64,000 nucleotides of DNA, from the NCBI GenBank assembly GCA_050949705.1, contig JBMNGG010000005.1, positions 190,950 through 254,949 of the forward strand, read 5' to 3'. The notes under the pieces were generated by a model, which had not been told where the DNA came from, did no database searches, and saw only the letters and a list, made by a program, of their open reading frames with translations. Source of the DNA: JBMNGG01 sp050949705. GTDB taxonomy: Bacteria > Bacillota > Thermosediminibacteria > Thermosediminibacterales > Tepidanaerobacteraceae. Both the position numbers and the translations under genes were made by a program. Shown here piece after piece: positions 15,813 to 24,686 of the stretch (positions within the stretch are counted from its first letter, which is position 1; the number at the start of each line of letters is the position of its first letter).

Positions 15813-17819
15813 CTATTTAATCTTTTTAGTCTTAATAACACTTAGTACTTCTGCTTTTATTTCAAATATCATATCTCTTAGCTCAGCAGCTTTTTCAAAT
15901 TCCAAATTCTTTGAAGCAGCTTTCATTTGCTCTTCAAGGCTTTCAACTAAAGCCTTAAGCTCTCTCTTGTTCATCTTTGTTACATCTTTTTCTGGGAGAT
16001 AATCAACTGTATCTTCTGCAACTATAGTAGCCTCAATAACGTCTCTAACTGCTTTTTTCACTGTTGTAGGAACTATACCATGTTTTTTATTATAGTCCAT
16101 TTGTATCTTGCGTCGGCGGTTGGTTTCGCTTATTGCCTTAGCCATTGATTGAGTTACTGTATCTGCATACATTATTACCTTTCCTTCTACATTTCTCGCA
16201 GCCCTGCCTATTGTTTGAATAAGAGAAGTTTCCGATCTCAAGAAACCCTCTTTGTCTGCATCGAGAATAGCAACTAATGATACTTCAGGCAAATCAAGAC
16301 CTTCCCTTAATAAGTTTATACCGACAAGACAGTCAAATTTACCTATTCTTAAATCCCTAAGGATCTGCAAACGTTCCAATGTATGAATGTCCGAATGAAG
16401 ATACCTGACTCGGATTCCTGCTTCCTTTAAATAATCCGTAAGGGCTTCAGCCATTTTCTTGGTTAAAGTAGTTACCAAAATACGTTGATCCTTTTTTGCT
16501 CTCAATTTTATTTCCCATATCAAATCATCAATTTGTCCTTTTACGGGGCGAACCTCTACTTCCGGATCCACTAAGCCGGTAGGTCTAATAATTTGTTCAA
16601 CTACTTGAGAACTTTGCTTAAGCTCATAAGGTCCGGGAGTTGCCGAGAGAAAAACAAGTTGGTTTATTCTATCGACAAATTCTTCAAATACCAAGGGCCG
16701 GTTATCAAGAGCTGAAGGCAATCTAAAACCGTGTTTTATCAATGATTCTTTTCGTGAGCGGTCCCCCGCCCACATTGCATGAAGCTGAGGCAAAGTCACA
16801 TGAGACTCATCAATAATAATAAGATAATCCTTAGGGAAATAATCAAGCAAAGTAAATGGCGATTCGCCGGGTTTTCGACCGGCAAGATGTCTGGAATAGT
16901 TCTCTATACCTTTACAATAGCCCATTTCCCGCAGCATTTCTATATCATACTTTGTCCTTTGTTCCAATCTTGCTGCTTCTAATACCTTGCCCTGACTCTT
17001 GAATTCCTCTATAGTTTCCGCAAGTTCTTTTTCAATAGACTTTACTGCCAGCTCAATCTTGTCCTTAGGTGTAGCATAATGAGAAGCCGGAAAAATTGAT
17101 ACATGCTTACGCTCACCTAAAATCTCTCCGGTTAAAGTATCCACTTCTAGAATTCGATCTATCATATCTCCAAAAAATTCTACCCTTATAGCCTTTTCAG
17201 TAAAAGATACAGGCAGTATCTCCAATATATCCCCTCGAACTCTAAAAGTCCCTCTGTCAACATCTATCTCATTTCGACTAAACTGTATATCAATGAGTTT
17301 TCTAACTATTTCATCCCTATCCCTTTCCATGCCAGGTCTTAAGGAAATAACCTGATTTTCATAATCTATAGGTGAACCCAAACTGTAAATACACGAGACG
17401 CTTGCTACTATAACAACATCACGCCGCTCAAAAAGAGCCGATGTTGCTGAGTGCCGCAATTTATCAATTTCATCATTTATTGATGCATCTTTTTCTATAT
17501 AAGTATCAGTATGAGGAATATAAGCTTCTGGTTGATAATAATCATAATAACTCACAAAATATTCTACTGAGTTTTTGGGAAAAAACTCCTTAAGCTCACT
17601 ATAGAGCTGACCTGCTAATGTTTTGTTATGCGCTATTACCAAAGTAGGACGTTGGACCTGCTGAATGAGGTGAGCAATTGTAAAAGTTTTTCCGGTACCT
17701 GTCGCACCAAGGAGTGTCTGGAATTTATTACCCCCATTGATTCCTTTGACTAGTTGTTCTATTGCTTTAGGCTGATCTCCTTGTGGAGTATAGTTAGATA
17801 CAAGCTCAAATTTCCCCAT
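15813..17819 (-). CDS. uvrB: Excinuclease ABC subunit UvrB
   Basis: This 668-residue helicase-like subunit loads at UvrA-marked lesions and recruits UvrC. Walker A GATGTGKTFTIAH, the beta-hairpin region YYDYYQPEAYIP, DESHVTLPQ and the C-terminal UVR domain (LEEQMKAASKNLEFEKAAELRD, a UvrC contact, named here by its ends LEEQM and AAELRD) are present. The ATG follows GGAAGGTG. It is the first gene of the uvrB-uvrA operon, behind a sigma-A-type promoter and LexA-like box. Confidence 0.98.
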   Translation of the reverse strand: MGKFELVSNYTPQGDQPKAIEQLVKGINGGNKFQTLLGATGTGKTFTIAHLIQQVQRPTLVIAHNKTLAGQLYSELKEFFPKNSVEYFVSYYDYYQPEAYIPHTDTYIEKDASINDEIDKLRHSATSALFERRDVVIVASVSCIYSLGSPIDYENQVISLRPGMERDRDEIVRKLIDIQFSRNEIDVDRGTFRVRGDILEILPVSFTEKAIRVEFFGDMIDRILEVDTLTGEILGERKHVSIFPASHYATPKDKIELAVKSIEKELAETIEEFKSQGKVLEAARLEQRTKYDIEMLREMGYCKGIENYSRHLAGRKPGESPFTLLDYFPKDYLIIIDESHVTLPQLHAMWAGDRSRKESLIKHGFRLPSALDNRPLVFEEFVDRINQLVFLSATPGPYELKQSSQVVEQIIRPTGLVDPEVEVRPVKGQIDDLIWEIKLRAKKDQRILVTTLTKKMAEALTDYLKEAGIRVRYLHSDIHTLERLQILRDLRIGKFDCLVGINLLREGLDLPEVSLVAILDADKEGFLRSETSLIQTIGRAARNVEGKVIMYADTVTQSMAKAISETNRRRKIQMDYNKKHGIVPTTVKKAVRDVIEATIVAEDTVDYLPEKDVTKMNKRELKALVESLEEQMKAASKNLEFEKAAELRDMIFEIKAEVLSVIKTKKIK

Positions 17820-17870
17820 TTTTACACCTTCCCAAAAGTTACTAACTACTCGGATAATTAGCTGTCTAAA

Positions 17871-17920
17871 ATTATATCATATAATAAATACAGTGAAAAG
17901 TATATGCGAAAACTTGTTCG
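17871..17920 (-). promoter_or_regulatory. uvrB promoter with LexA/DinR-like SOS box
   Basis: On the minus strand a perfect -10 TATAAT (17871-17876) is 17 nt from TTTTCA (17894-17899). Just upstream, 17907-17920 reads CGAACAAGTTTTCG, matching the Firmicutes LexA dyad CGAAC-N4-GTTCG at all but one base. SOS control of uvrBA is known in Bacillus. Confidence 0.7.
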
Positions 17921-17938
17921 GATGAAATGACAAAAGCA

Positions 17939-17963
17939 AAACCGGGCTTAATATGCCCGGTTT
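17939..17963 (-). terminator. Terminator of the 65-residue ORF
   Basis: A 9-bp perfect stem AAACCGGGC/GCCCGGTTT (17939-17947, 17955-17963) overlaps the stop codon. On the minus strand it runs into TTTGCTTTTG. Confidence 0.8.
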
Positions 17964-18159
17964 AGTTCATGTAAATTATTTTGTTCCTTCGACGGGTAAA
18001 AAACCCATTGGATTTTCTTCCATAGGTGTCCCCATCTCGAGATTCGGAATCTATGTTCATTATTTTAAGCATAATATCCCGCTTCTCTTCTTCCGAAGCT
18101 GTAGTGTAGGCCTTTAATAGCATGTCCCTTTCGCGATTTAGATAATCGTCTCTTGTCAC
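17962..18159 (-). CDS. Hypothetical 65-residue charged protein
   Basis: This short protein is rich in Glu, Asp, Arg and Lys, with a helical N-terminal half (NRERDMLLKAYTTASEEEKR) and a basic C-terminus (FFTRRRNKIIYMN). It begins with GTG after a strong AAAGGAGGG site eight bases upstream, and ends in its own terminator. These features support a real gene. No family was recognised. It stands alone between uvrB and the methionine operon. Confidence 0.65.
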   Translation of the reverse strand: MTRDDYLNRERDMLLKAYTTASEEEKRDIMLKIMNIDSESRDGDTYGRKSNGFFTRRRNKIIYMN

Positions 18160-18530
18160 CAGTATTCCCTCCTTTTTATGTATTATTGCATATGAACTAC
18201 TTCATAAATTTTTTGTCTGCTGTTGTAAGCGTTATTTCTTTCACAATCATTATATCATATATTAAAATTTCTTTCAAGTATGTATAGTTGCAAATGTCAT
18301 TTATTTTCTAATAATTCCTTTTCGTTTACAATTTTATAGTGTATCATTATTATCTCCCTAATTGTCTAAATTATTCTTATACCCTTAAAAATAATAAAAA
18401 CTTTACTATCATAATTAGTCTACTGCCAACTTTTGAGGATTAAGCAAAATGTCACTAGGTCATATTTACCAGAATAAATTTAATAAAACAATCATAAAAG
18501 AAAAATAACTACAAAAATAAGATAACTGTG
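18160..18530. other. Intergenic region, no gene seen
   Basis: About 370 AT-rich nucleotides lie between the divergent 65-residue ORF and the S-box promoter. No ORF with a ribosome site and no strong hairpin was seen. Promoters for both sides must lie at its edges. Confidence 0.5.
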
Positions 18531-18559
18531 TTGACAAAGGAAATAAAGCGTGTTATCAT
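18531..18559 (+). promoter_or_regulatory. Promoter of the S-box/metNIQ transcript
   Basis: A perfect -35 TTGACA (18531-18536) is separated by 17 nt from TATCAT (18554-18559), about 30 nt before the riboswitch. Confidence 0.72.
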
Positions 18560-18590
18560 TAGTAACAATTCAATTGAATATAAATAATGA

Positions 18591-18705
18591 CTCTTATCAA
18601 GAGCAGGCTGAGGGACTGGCCCAATGAAGCCCGGCAACCGGCAGCATTATATGCTGTAGCGGTGCTAATTCCTGCAGAAATAACATTATTTCTGACAGAT
18701 GAGAG
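18591..18705 (+). ncRNA. SAM-I (S-box) riboswitch
   Basis: The P1 arms CTCTTATC (18591-18598) and GATGAGAG (18698-18705) enclose the conserved core: AGCAGGCTGAGGGACTGGCC, then GAAGCCCGGCAACC, then GGTGCTAATTCC. It binds S-adenosylmethionine and, when bound, favours the downstream terminator. It controls the methionine transporter operon. Confidence 0.96.
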
Positions 18706-18720
18706 AGTGGTTGTATATTA

Positions 18721-18756
18721 ACCTCTTCTTGTTGTCAGAAGAGGTCTTTCATTTTT
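18721..18756 (+). terminator. Expression-platform terminator of the S-box
   Basis: ACCTCTTC (18721-18728) pairs with GAAGAGGT (18738-18745), followed by CTTTCATTTTT. It ends 17 nt before the metN start and is the regulated terminator of the riboswitch. Confidence 0.88.
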
Positions 18757-18772
18757 AAAGGGGGTTACAGTT

Positions 18773-19807
18773 ATGATTTATATAAAAGACCTTACTAAAA
18801 TATTCTATTCCGATTCCGGTAATGTCAAAGCATTAGACGAGGTCGACCTTCATGTTAAAAAAGGTGAGATTTTCGGAGTTATTGGTTTAAGTGGTGCAGG
18901 TAAAAGCACTTTGCTTAGATGCATGAATATGTTAGAAAAACCAACAAAGGGGTCTGTTGAAATAGATGGAGTTGATTTAACAAAACTTTCACCAAATGAA
19001 CTAAAAGAATACAGAAAAAAGATAGGTATGATTTTTCAACATTTTAATTTGCTTTCTTCAAGAAGTGTCCGAGGAAATGTAGCTTTCCCCCTGGAAATAG
19101 CAGGATTATCAAAAAAGGCAATCGCTTCTAAGGTAGATAATTTACTGGATCTAGTTGGACTTTCAGACAAAGCCGATAGTTATCCATCTCAGCTATCAGG
19201 AGGTCAAAAACAGCGAGTAGGTATAGCCAGAGCTTTGGCTAATGACCCTAAGGTTTTATTATGCGATGAGGCTACCTCAGCATTAGACCCTCAGACAACT
19301 CTTTCCATTTTAAATTTGTTAAAAGATATTAACAAAAAATTAGGGTTGACTATTGTTTTAATAACCCATGAAATGAACGTAATAAAGCATATATGCCACA
19401 CTGTAGCTGTCATTGAAGAAAGTCGAGTTGTAGAACAGGGCAGTGTCTTAGATATATTTGAAAACCCCAAAACAGAAACTTCTAAGAACTTCCTAAAATC
19501 CATCACTATATCCGACTTACCCGATGGTCTTAACGAACGTATAAAACAATTAAAAGACGGTAATTTAGAAGGTAAAATAGTGAAGATAGGGTTTTTTGGC
19601 GAAATTACTGCTAAACCCATTATATCGACAATCGTAAAAAAATTTGATGTGGATGCAAATATACTTTTTGGAAATATAGATCATATACAGGATGCTCCCT
19701 ATGGTGTTCTAGTAGTTGAACTTAGAGGGAATAACGGAGGAGCCACTCAAGCTTTCAATTATCTAAAAGATCTTGGCCTTAAAGTGGAGGTGATCGAAAG
19801 TGTCTGA
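18773..19807 (+). CDS. metN: Methionine ABC transporter ATP-binding protein MetN
   Basis: This 344-residue ATPase drives methionine import. Walker A GLSGAGKSTLLR, signature QLSGGQKQRVGIARAL and Walker B VLLCDEATSALDP are intact. The C-terminal 80 residues (from about 265) form the NIL/ACT-like domain that senses methionine in MetN proteins. It starts 17 nt after the S-box terminator with AAAGGGGGT upstream. It overlaps metI by 8 nt. Expression should rise when S-adenosylmethionine is low. Confidence 0.96.
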   Translation: MIYIKDLTKIFYSDSGNVKALDEVDLHVKKGEIFGVIGLSGAGKSTLLRCMNMLEKPTKGSVEIDGVDLTKLSPNELKEYRKKIGMIFQHFNLLSSRSVRGNVAFPLEIAGLSKKAIASKVDNLLDLVGLSDKADSYPSQLSGGQKQRVGIARALANDPKVLLCDEATSALDPQTTLSILNLLKDINKKLGLTIVLITHEMNVIKHICHTVAVIEESRVVEQGSVLDIFENPKTETSKNFLKSITISDLPDGLNERIKQLKDGNLEGKIVKIGFFGEITAKPIISTIVKKFDVDANILFGNIDHIQDAPYGVLVVELRGNNGGATQAFNYLKDLGLKVEVIESV

Positions 19808-20453
19808 CATAATAAAACTACTCATCCAATCTACTGGAGAAACAATATATATGGTATTTTTCTCAGTAGCTATTGCTACATTTTTCGGAGTGCCTCTAGG
19901 AATACTTTTATTCGTATCAGAAAAAGGGCAAATCTTAGAAAATAATATTATAAATACTGTTTTTTCTTGGATTGTAAATGTTTTTAGATCAATACCTTTT
20001 GTTATACTTCTTATAGTCCTGCTACCTTTTACCCGGTTTTTAGTTGGTAAGGCTATCGGCACAACGGCAGCTATTGTGCCTCTTTCTATAGCAGCTATTC
20101 CTTTCGTTGGAAGGATTACAGAAACAGCATTACGGGAAGTCCCTAAAGGTGTTGTTGAGGCTGCTCAATCTATGGGAGCTTCTCCTTATCAAATAATTAC
20201 TAGGGTATTAGTCCCTGAAGGTTTACCTTCTATAGTTGCGGGAATAACTATTACAACTATCAACCTAATAGGATATTCAGCCATGGCAGGAGTAATTGGA
20301 GGGGGTGGTCTCGGGCATGTGGCGGTTAGATATGGATATAATGCGTTCCGCCCAGATATCATGCTTTATACAGTTGCCATTCTCATCATTATGGTTCAAT
20401 TCTTTCAAATGATAGGCGATGCTTTTGTAAGACAATTATCTAAAAATCGTTAA
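19800..20453 (+). CDS. metI: Methionine ABC transporter permease MetI
   Basis: This 217-residue permease has five predicted membrane helices and the BPD-transport motif (EVPKGVVEAAQSMGASPYQI, an EAA loop). It begins with GTG inside the end of metN, whose GGAGG supplies the ribosome site. It forms the membrane channel of the MetNIQ importer. Confidence 0.95.
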   Translation: MSDIIKLLIQSTGETIYMVFFSVAIATFFGVPLGILLFVSEKGQILENNIINTVFSWIVNVFRSIPFVILLIVLLPFTRFLVGKAIGTTAAIVPLSIAAIPFVGRITETALREVPKGVVEAAQSMGASPYQIITRVLVPEGLPSIVAGITITTINLIGYSAMAGVIGGGGLGHVAVRYGYNAFRPDIMLYTVAILIIMVQFFQMIGDAFVRQLSKNR

Positions 20454-20482
20454 TAAATTTTAAATATCAGGAGGAGATAAAT

Positions 20483-21328
20483 TTGAAAAAAATATTTTCA
20501 TCAATACTGGTTTTATTTCTTATAACTATTTTAACTATAGGATGTGGATCTGCACCAAGCTCCACACCAAATGACCAATCTGAAGGAAGCTCAAATGGTG
20601 CTGACCCTATTACTATTAAAGTCGGAGCTTCACCTGTACCTCATGCAGAAATATTAAATGTTGTCAAACCGATTCTTGAAAAAGAAGGCATAAAACTAGA
20701 AATTGTAGAATTTGCCGATTATAATCAACCTAACTTAAGATTAGCAGATAAAGATCTCGATGCCAATTATTTCCAACATATTCCTTACTTAGAGAGCTTT
20801 TCAGGAGACCACAATCTAGATCTAATATATACAGCTAAAGTGCATATTGAACCTATGGGTGTATATTCCGAAAAACTCCAGACATTAGAAGATATTGAAG
20901 AAGGTGCAGAAATCGCAATACCTAATGATCCTACCAATGCCGGAAGAGCATTGATTATCTTAGAACAAGCTGGTCTTTTGAAGATTAAAGAAGGTGTAGG
21001 AATAGGCGCTACTGTATTTGATATCACTGAAAATCCAAAGAATATAACAATAACAGAATTAGAAGCTGCGACCTTACCAAGAGTTCTACAAGATGTAGAT
21101 GCTGCTGTTATTAATTCCAACTATGCACTGGAAGCTAATCTAGTGCCTAGTGAAGATGCTATTGTTCTAGAATCAGCTATTGATAATCCATATGTTAATA
21201 TTTTAGCCATTCGTAATGGAGATGAAAATAGGCCTGAGCTTCAAAAACTCGCCGAGGCATTAAACTCCACTGAAGTCAAAGAATTTATTGAAAAACAGTA
21301 TCAAGGTGCAGTCATTCCAGCATTTTAA
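20483..21328 (+). CDS. metQ: Methionine-binding lipoprotein MetQ
   Basis: This 281-residue NlpA-family substrate-binding protein has a lipoprotein signal (hydrophobic stretch then LTIGCGS, cysteine at about 21). Motifs KVGASPVPHAEIL, EIVEFADYNQPN and DANYFQHIPYLE are typical of MetQ. It is the last transporter gene; TTG start after AGGAGGAG. A strong terminator follows at 21370-21405. Confidence 0.95.
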   Translation: MKKIFSSILVLFLITILTIGCGSAPSSTPNDQSEGSSNGADPITIKVGASPVPHAEILNVVKPILEKEGIKLEIVEFADYNQPNLRLADKDLDANYFQHIPYLESFSGDHNLDLIYTAKVHIEPMGVYSEKLQTLEDIEEGAEIAIPNDPTNAGRALIILEQAGLLKIKEGVGIGATVFDITENPKNITITELEAATLPRVLQDVDAAVINSNYALEANLVPSEDAIVLESAIDNPYVNILAIRNGDENRPELQKLAEALNSTEVKEFIEKQYQGAVIPAF

Positions 21329-21369
21329 CAAGGTATCACTGTGAATACTATTATCTTAATAACTTTGCT

Positions 21370-21405
21370 AATAATCACCCTGTGATAAAACAGGGTGATT
21401 ATTTT
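21370..21405 (+). terminator. Terminator of metNIQ
   Basis: A perfect 14-bp stem (21370-21383 and 21390-21403) with a 6-nt loop runs into TTATTTTCC. It separates metQ from the racemase gene, which may be reached by readthrough or by its own promoter. Confidence 0.85.
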
Positions 21406-21456
21406 CCATAATTATTGGTAGTAAATTAGCTAATTCTAAAGTGGAGGTGTTTAATA

Positions 21457-22119
21457 GTGATTAATAATGAGAAGATTGGTGTTATTGCCGGAACACCAAT
21501 AGATACTCAAATGGGAGTAGACTTTGTAACAAATAAAGGAATTGGAGCTGTTGGACGTCCTACTGCTACCAGTTCAAAAGAACAAAATCTTCTACAATTT
21601 CTACACCCCGATTCACTAACAAAAAAGGTCCTAAAAATAGTTCGTGAGTTTAAGACCAAGCAGATTTACAGAACAATGATTTATTGCAATTCTCTATCAG
21701 CTGCTATAGATATTGATTATTTACTAAACACTGAACCTGAAGCTATAATAATTACTCCATTAGACATATATAAAAGGTTAGCTTACAAGTATAAAAAAAT
21801 AGCCCTGTGGGCTGCTAATGGTCAGTGCTTATCTGCAATTGAGCATGTATTTTATAAGGAGAACTCCTCCATAAATATTATGGGTATTTCTATGCTTCCA
21901 GTTATTAATGCTATTGAAAAAGGAGCATCTGCAAAATCAATTGTCAATAAGTTTAAGCTTACATCTCTTATATGTGAGCATTTAGGTGTTGACGGTCTAG
22001 TCCTAGGATGCACTCACTTACCTTTTTTGCAGTCTGAACTTGAAAAAATAGCTAACATTCCTATAATAGATCCTGCAGAACATATGTTGGAGTATTTGAT
22101 GTCATCTACGCATAAATAA
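21457..22119 (+). CDS. Aspartate/glutamate racemase family protein
   Basis: This 220-residue protein has the two catalytic cysteines of the family in YCNSLSAA (about residue 77) and LGCTHLPFL (about residue 187). It should interconvert D- and L-forms of an amino acid or act on a related substrate without a cofactor. The N-terminus IGVIAGTPIDTQMGV differs from the usual IGIIGG-type start, so the substrate is open. It follows metNIQ on the same strand after a terminator, with GTGGAGGTG upstream of its start. MetNIQ systems can carry D-methionine, so a link to D-amino-acid use is possible but inferred. Confidence 0.82.
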   Translation: MINNEKIGVIAGTPIDTQMGVDFVTNKGIGAVGRPTATSSKEQNLLQFLHPDSLTKKVLKIVREFKTKQIYRTMIYCNSLSAAIDIDYLLNTEPEAIIITPLDIYKRLAYKYKKIALWAANGQCLSAIEHVFYKENSSINIMGISMLPVINAIEKGASAKSIVNKFKLTSLICEHLGVDGLVLGCTHLPFLQSELEKIANIPIIDPAEHMLEYLMSSTHK

Positions 22120-22138
22120 TTGGAATAAATTATTTATG
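22111..22138. terminator. AT-rich bidirectional hairpin between convergent genes
   Basis: A perfect 11-bp stem CATAAATAATT/AATTATTTATG spans the stop codons of the racemase gene and of minJ, which face each other. Its stem has only two G-C pairs, so it may be a weak two-way terminator. Confidence 0.5.
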
Positions 22139-23386
22139 TCTTTTATGCCAATTACTCCAAATCTTCTTTAATCTTTCAATAATAATCCCTCGTTTTTCAA
22201 TCATTATATAAGTTGGCGAAGTATCTTTTGGAACTAAAATTACTCCTATATCTTTTATCCCATTAGGAAATGCGTTCATCTCTAAGTTCTTAACTTCCCC
22301 TGACAGGGTTTTGACGGTCATCCAAAGATATGTAGGGTATTGTGACATTACCTCTTTAAAAACATAGGAATCTACTATTTCATATCCGTTAATGGACATT
22401 ATTATATCTCCAGAAACCAACCCTATTTTTTCCGCAGGGGAATTCTTTATCACATCAAGGACCATTTCCCCTTTTTCAGGAGAGACAAATAGCGGCTTGT
22501 TATCCTGTTCGCTTTTTTTACCACTTATTATTAAGTATTCATGGGCTACTGGGGCAAATATAGCAGCTGCAAACGCAAAAGGAGTATATCTAGAAGCTAA
22601 AACTGATAACAGCAATAATACCGAACTGAAAAATAAAAGATTTCTAGCTGAAGCCTTGCAGCGCTTTTTAGGAGTCTTTGTAAGTGCTACATCTCCATAT
22701 CCTAATGCCGCTACTACTGGTATCATTAAAAATATAGCCTGTTGATTTTGGGAAAATTCAACTGATGGTCTAATCAACGGCCACCAATCAGGCATTTGAA
22801 CTATATCCATAGATGGAAAATCTCCAGTAATAACAGTAAGCAGCATAATGGGCACAGGCCAGAACTCTTGAAGGGAAAATCCCCCTATAATACCAAATGT
22901 ATTGTCTTTTAAGAACACTGGAGTAGCATTAATATATCCAGCAAAATGTATAAGTAGGCTCTCTATGAAATGGAGTATTGCCACAAGACCCATAAGACCA
23001 GCAACATCAATTTTCGGAAATCCAAGGAATAAAGAAAATAAAGAAACAATACCACCTGCATAAGAAAAACACATTAGATGTGGATTAACAAGGGCAAGCA
23101 GTAAAGCTAATGGCCAAACATAAACCAAACCAGCTTCTGTAATACTTATACCCAATAGCATTACAATAAAGCTTCCTATTATTCCACCTAGTATACCAAA
23201 AAATATTGCATAAAGCATTTTATCCCAAGGGTTTACTTTAACTGTTCCAAATAAATCTTTTTCCATGGCTGCAGTCCTTTTATACTGACTCCATACCAAA
23301 AAAATAACCAGCCAGAAAAAAGGATTCATTAGAGATGAAGGTATCCCTTGTAATATGAGAAGCAAAATCTTGCCAAAAGGAAACAC
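22130..23386 (-). CDS. minJ: MinJ-like polytopic membrane protein with C-terminal PDZ domain
   Basis: This 418-residue protein has about eight membrane segments in the first 280 residues. A PDZ domain follows (about 300-385, FVSPEKGEMVLDVIKNSPAEK and GLVSGDIIMSINGYEI in part). In Bacillus subtilis minJ lies beside ctpB and ftsEX, bridging DivIVA and MinCD at the poles and septa. The same order here (ftsE-ftsX-M23-ctpB-this gene) supports a MinJ-type role. Sequence identity to MinJ was not measured. It starts 3 nt before the end of the ctpB gene's downstream spacer and is surely co-transcribed. Confidence 0.78.
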   Translation of the reverse strand: MFPFGKILLLILQGIPSSLMNPFFWLVIFLVWSQYKRTAAMEKDLFGTVKVNPWDKMLYAIFFGILGGIIGSFIVMLLGISITEAGLVYVWPLALLLALVNPHLMCFSYAGGIVSLFSLFLGFPKIDVAGLMGLVAILHFIESLLIHFAGYINATPVFLKDNTFGIIGGFSLQEFWPVPIMLLTVITGDFPSMDIVQMPDWWPLIRPSVEFSQNQQAIFLMIPVVAALGYGDVALTKTPKKRCKASARNLLFFSSVLLLLSVLASRYTPFAFAAAIFAPVAHEYLIISGKKSEQDNKPLFVSPEKGEMVLDVIKNSPAEKIGLVSGDIIMSINGYEIVDSYVFKEVMSQYPTYLWMTVKTLSGEVKNLEMNAFPNGIKDIGVILVPKDTSPTYIMIEKRGIIIERLKKIWSNWHKRHK

Positions 23387-23388
23387 GC

Positions 23389-24639
23389 TTATCTCTCCTG
23401 TATTTCCGCTTCAGCGGAAGATTTTATGACTTTAAGAGCCTCAAACAACTGGTAATCGCTGTCTCTTGGAATATTAAAAGGATTAATATCTTCCTTCAAT
23501 TGAACATTTATGTCAGGCTCGATCCCTATTCCATCAATACAACGTCCACTAGGTATATGGTATCTTGCAATGGTCAATTTCATGCCTGTTCCATCTTCAA
23601 AAGGTGTTACTTGTTGGACAGACCCCTTGCCAAAAGTTTTAGTTCCTATAAGCTTGCCAGACTTATGATCTTGAATTGCACCTGCTACAATCTCTGAAGC
23701 ACTGGCACTATTTTCATTTATAAGCACAGCTAAAGGTATGTTTATTTTGTTTTCATCAGAATAATATTCTTCTAATTTATTTTTATTCTTGTCTTCGGTA
23801 TAAACTATTAATCCTTGTCCTAGTATTTCATCTGCTATTCTAACAGACTCATATAAGGAACCACCAGGATTATTTCTAAGGTCCAATATCAATCCTTTAA
23901 TGCCTTGCGCTTTTAGGTTGTCAAGGGCTGTTTTAAACTCGTCATATGTGTTTGCATCGAATGAAGTGATCTTAATGTATCCTATACTTCCATCCATTAA
24001 TTCATTTTCTACAGTATTTGACCTAATATCATCTCGCACCAATTCAAATTTAAGTAACTCATCAATATTCTCTCTTTTAATATGAATAGTTACTTTTGTA
24101 CCTTTGTCACCTCTTAAAGTGCTTACAGCTTCATCAAGGCTTTTTTTAGTAAAATCAACATCGTCTATTTTTACAATTATATCTCTAGGTAATATACCAG
24201 CTTTTTGTGCCGGGGTACCTTCTATAGGAGATACAACTATTATTTCACCTGTTTGTTCATGAACACTTAAAACCATTCCTACACCGCTAAATGTCCCACG
24301 GATAGTAGTAATTAAATTTTGAAATTCCTTTTCATCCATATAACTCGAATAAGGATCACCAAGAGAATCTATAATTCCTCTAATAGCCCCTTCAATTAAT
24401 ATATCAGATTCAACATCTTCCACATAATTGCTTTCTATTAATTCTATTACATCAGAAATAGGCTTTAACTTTTCAAAGTTTAGCTGCTCTTGGACAATAG
24501 GAGCAACCGCTTCTTTATCATTATTATCGACATAGCTTTGCTTCCTGCCTACTACTGTTCCAGTAAAAAACGAAAGCAGCGATACTGCCATACACAATAC
24601 CGCTACTTTTATTATCAATCTTGCTCTGCTATTTAACAT
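23389..24639 (-). CDS. ctpB: Carboxyl-terminal processing serine protease (S41), CtpB-like
   Basis: This membrane-anchored protease of about 416 residues has a TM segment at residues 10-30, a PDZ domain (about 110-195, SPIEGTPAQKAGILPRDIIV) and an S41 catalytic core. Catalytic Ser is in NENSASASEIVAGA and the Lys in FGKGSVQ. I choose the ATG at 24639 because GTGGGAG lies seven bases upstream; the frame extends further but lacks a site. In Bacillus CtpB cleaves SpoIVFA during sporulation. The neighbours match the Bacillus order. Confidence 0.92.
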   Translation of the reverse strand: MLNSRARLIIKVAVLCMAVSLLSFFTGTVVGRKQSYVDNNDKEAVAPIVQEQLNFEKLKPISDVIELIESNYVEDVESDILIEGAIRGIIDSLGDPYSSYMDEKEFQNLITTIRGTFSGVGMVLSVHEQTGEIIVVSPIEGTPAQKAGILPRDIIVKIDDVDFTKKSLDEAVSTLRGDKGTKVTIHIKRENIDELLKFELVRDDIRSNTVENELMDGSIGYIKITSFDANTYDEFKTALDNLKAQGIKGLILDLRNNPGGSLYESVRIADEILGQGLIVYTEDKNKNKLEEYYSDENKINIPLAVLINENSASASEIVAGAIQDHKSGKLIGTKTFGKGSVQQVTPFEDGTGMKLTIARYHIPSGRCIDGIGIEPDINVQLKEDINPFNIPRDSDYQLFEALKVIKSSAEAEIQER

Positions 24640-24686
24640 AATATGCTCCCACCCGGTAAAGTTTTCAGCCTTTACCATTATATCAT

